Shown piece after piece: positions 6,043 through 6,602 of a DNA stretch of 6,602 bases. Source of the DNA: Flavobacteriales bacterium UBA4585 (GTDB taxonomy: Bacteria > Bacteroidota > Bacteroidia > Flavobacteriales > Schleiferiaceae); contig CATAQZ010000008.1 in assembly GCA_949487015.1 (NCBI GenBank), forward strand, positions 1 to 6,602. Direction: 5' to 3'. Below the pieces are notes generated by a model that saw nothing but the letters and a program-made list of their open reading frames with translations, was not told where the DNA came from and did not search any database. The number at the start of each line of letters is the position of its first letter. The stretch's first letter is position 1. Position numbers and translations under genes: made by a program.

Positions 6043-6602
6043 TTGAAAACAGAATTTAAAATTGGCTTGGCCATAGTTCTTGGAATATTCCTATTGTACT
6101 GGGGGGTAAATTACCTCAAGGGCAAGGATGTTTTTAGCACGGAGAATAAATACTATGTCGTTTACGATAATACAGAAGGGCTGCTTGCCACTCGCCCTAT
6201 TACCATCAACGGCTACCAGGTCGGTCAAGTCAGTGCCATTTCCTTTCTCCCTGATGCTTCGGGTAGATTGTTGGTCACGCTTAATGTAGGGAACGACTTC
6301 CCCATCACTCAAGGAACCGTCGCAAAGATTTACTCTGCGAGTATCATGGGTGAGAAAAGCATCTCCTTAACTGTGAATAAAGGCGCCCCACTTGCTTTGA
6401 GCGGTGATACGCTCGTGAGCGCCACAGAACGCGATCTTACTGAGGAAGTAAATATGCAACTCGCCCCGATTAAAGCGAGAACGGAAGAATTATTAGGGAC
6501 TCTTGATACGGTGATTGGACTGGCTTCAGGATTTTTAGATGAGCGTACCTCTCAAAATTTCAAATCCACTTTTGAGAGTTTGACGAAGACGTTTGCCAGT
6601 GT
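6043..6602 (+). CDS. mlaD: MlaD-like MCE-domain lipid transport protein, 3' end cut by the window edge
   Basis: MCE proteins are inner-membrane-anchored, periplasmic ring-forming components of lipid transporters between the inner and outer membranes (MlaD with the MlaE-MlaF ABC transporter). The 186 visible residues contain one membrane segment (about 7-25, after KTEF), then an MCE domain at about 36-115 with the characteristic TEGLLATRPITINGYQVGQV stretch (44-63) and SIMGEKSISL (100-109). A helical region from about 131 onward corresponds to the tunnel-forming helices of MlaD-type rings. The start is TTG: an in-frame TAG lies at 6022-6024, and the next in-frame ATG is deep inside the MCE domain (residue 102), so TTG at 6043 is the only start that keeps the membrane anchor. 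Bacteroidota homologues are usually just over 300 residues, so roughly 40% is missing. It follows the amidase by 28 nt with no promoter or terminator seen. The symbol reflects the family; no mlaE or mlaF is in view. Confidence 0.9.
   Translation, partial: MKTEFKIGLAIVLGIFLLYWGVNYLKGKDVFSTENKYYVVYDNTEGLLATRPITINGYQVGQVSAISFLPDASGRLLVTLNVGNDFPITQGTVAKIYSASIMGEKSISLTVNKGAPLALSGDTLVSATERDLTEEVNMQLAPIKARTEELLGTLDTVIGLASGFLDERTSQNFKSTFESLTKTFAS

Noticed and set aside
6091..6312. Minus-strand 73-codon open frame near the right end
   Set aside because: It is antisense to the MCE domain of mlaD and its translation resembles no known family.
1..6602. CRISPR array, IS element, integrase, toxin-antitoxin or defence cassette
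   Set aside because: I looked for direct repeats, terminal inverted repeats and short paired genes on both strands and found none; the window is filled with housekeeping genes.

Overview
The window looks like an ordinary chromosomal segment of a member of the Bacteroidota, probably Flavobacteriales or a close marine relative. The evidence is the gene families themselves: a Bacteroidota-type LptD whose signal peptide ends in VA|Q, a cell-wall amidase with a C-terminal SPOR-like domain, and a single-MCE MlaD-like protein directly behind it. Base composition is moderate (roughly mid-40s % GC by eye), Shine-Dalgarno motifs are mostly absent, and one exact Bacteroidota-type -7 box (TAnnTTTG) can be seen. 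I see no IS element, phage gene, CRISPR array, tRNA or rRNA, and no abrupt compositional shift.

Layout from left to right: (1) the 5' four-fifths of a dihydrolipoyl dehydrogenase gene (lpd) on the minus strand, cut by the left edge; (2) a complete 128-residue RidA-family imine deaminase gene on the minus strand, 42 nt upstream of lpd and probably co-transcribed with it; (3) a 55-nt divergent intergenic region holding a perfect 8-bp inverted repeat; (4) a plus-strand glutamine amidotransferase of the PabA/TrpG family; (5) a minus-strand LptD-like outer-membrane LPS assembly protein, convergent with pabA and overlapping it by four bases; (6) a 39-nt divergent gap; (7) a plus-strand N-acetylmuramoyl-L-alanine amidase; (8) 28 nt later, the start of an MlaD-like MCE protein that begins with TTG and runs off the right edge. 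There is no gene-free stretch longer than about 55 nt.

Functionally the right half is a cell-envelope cluster: LPS insertion into the outer membrane (LptD), peptidoglycan cleavage at division (amidase plus SPOR) and lipid transport (MlaD). LptD is read away from the amidase-mlaD pair across a very small shared promoter region. The left half is central and cofactor metabolism: E3 of the 2-oxoacid dehydrogenases, detoxification of reactive enamines/imines, and the glutaminase subunit for p-aminobenzoate (folate) or anthranilate synthesis.

I found no convincing new multi-gene system. The most useful second-look items are the inverted repeat between ridA and pabA, the presence of exactly two cysteines in mature LptD (one per domain, suggesting a single interdomain disulfide), the autoinhibitory-type segment in the amidase, and the two non-ATG starts (GTG for lptD, TTG for mlaD), the second of which makes that gene easy to miss.
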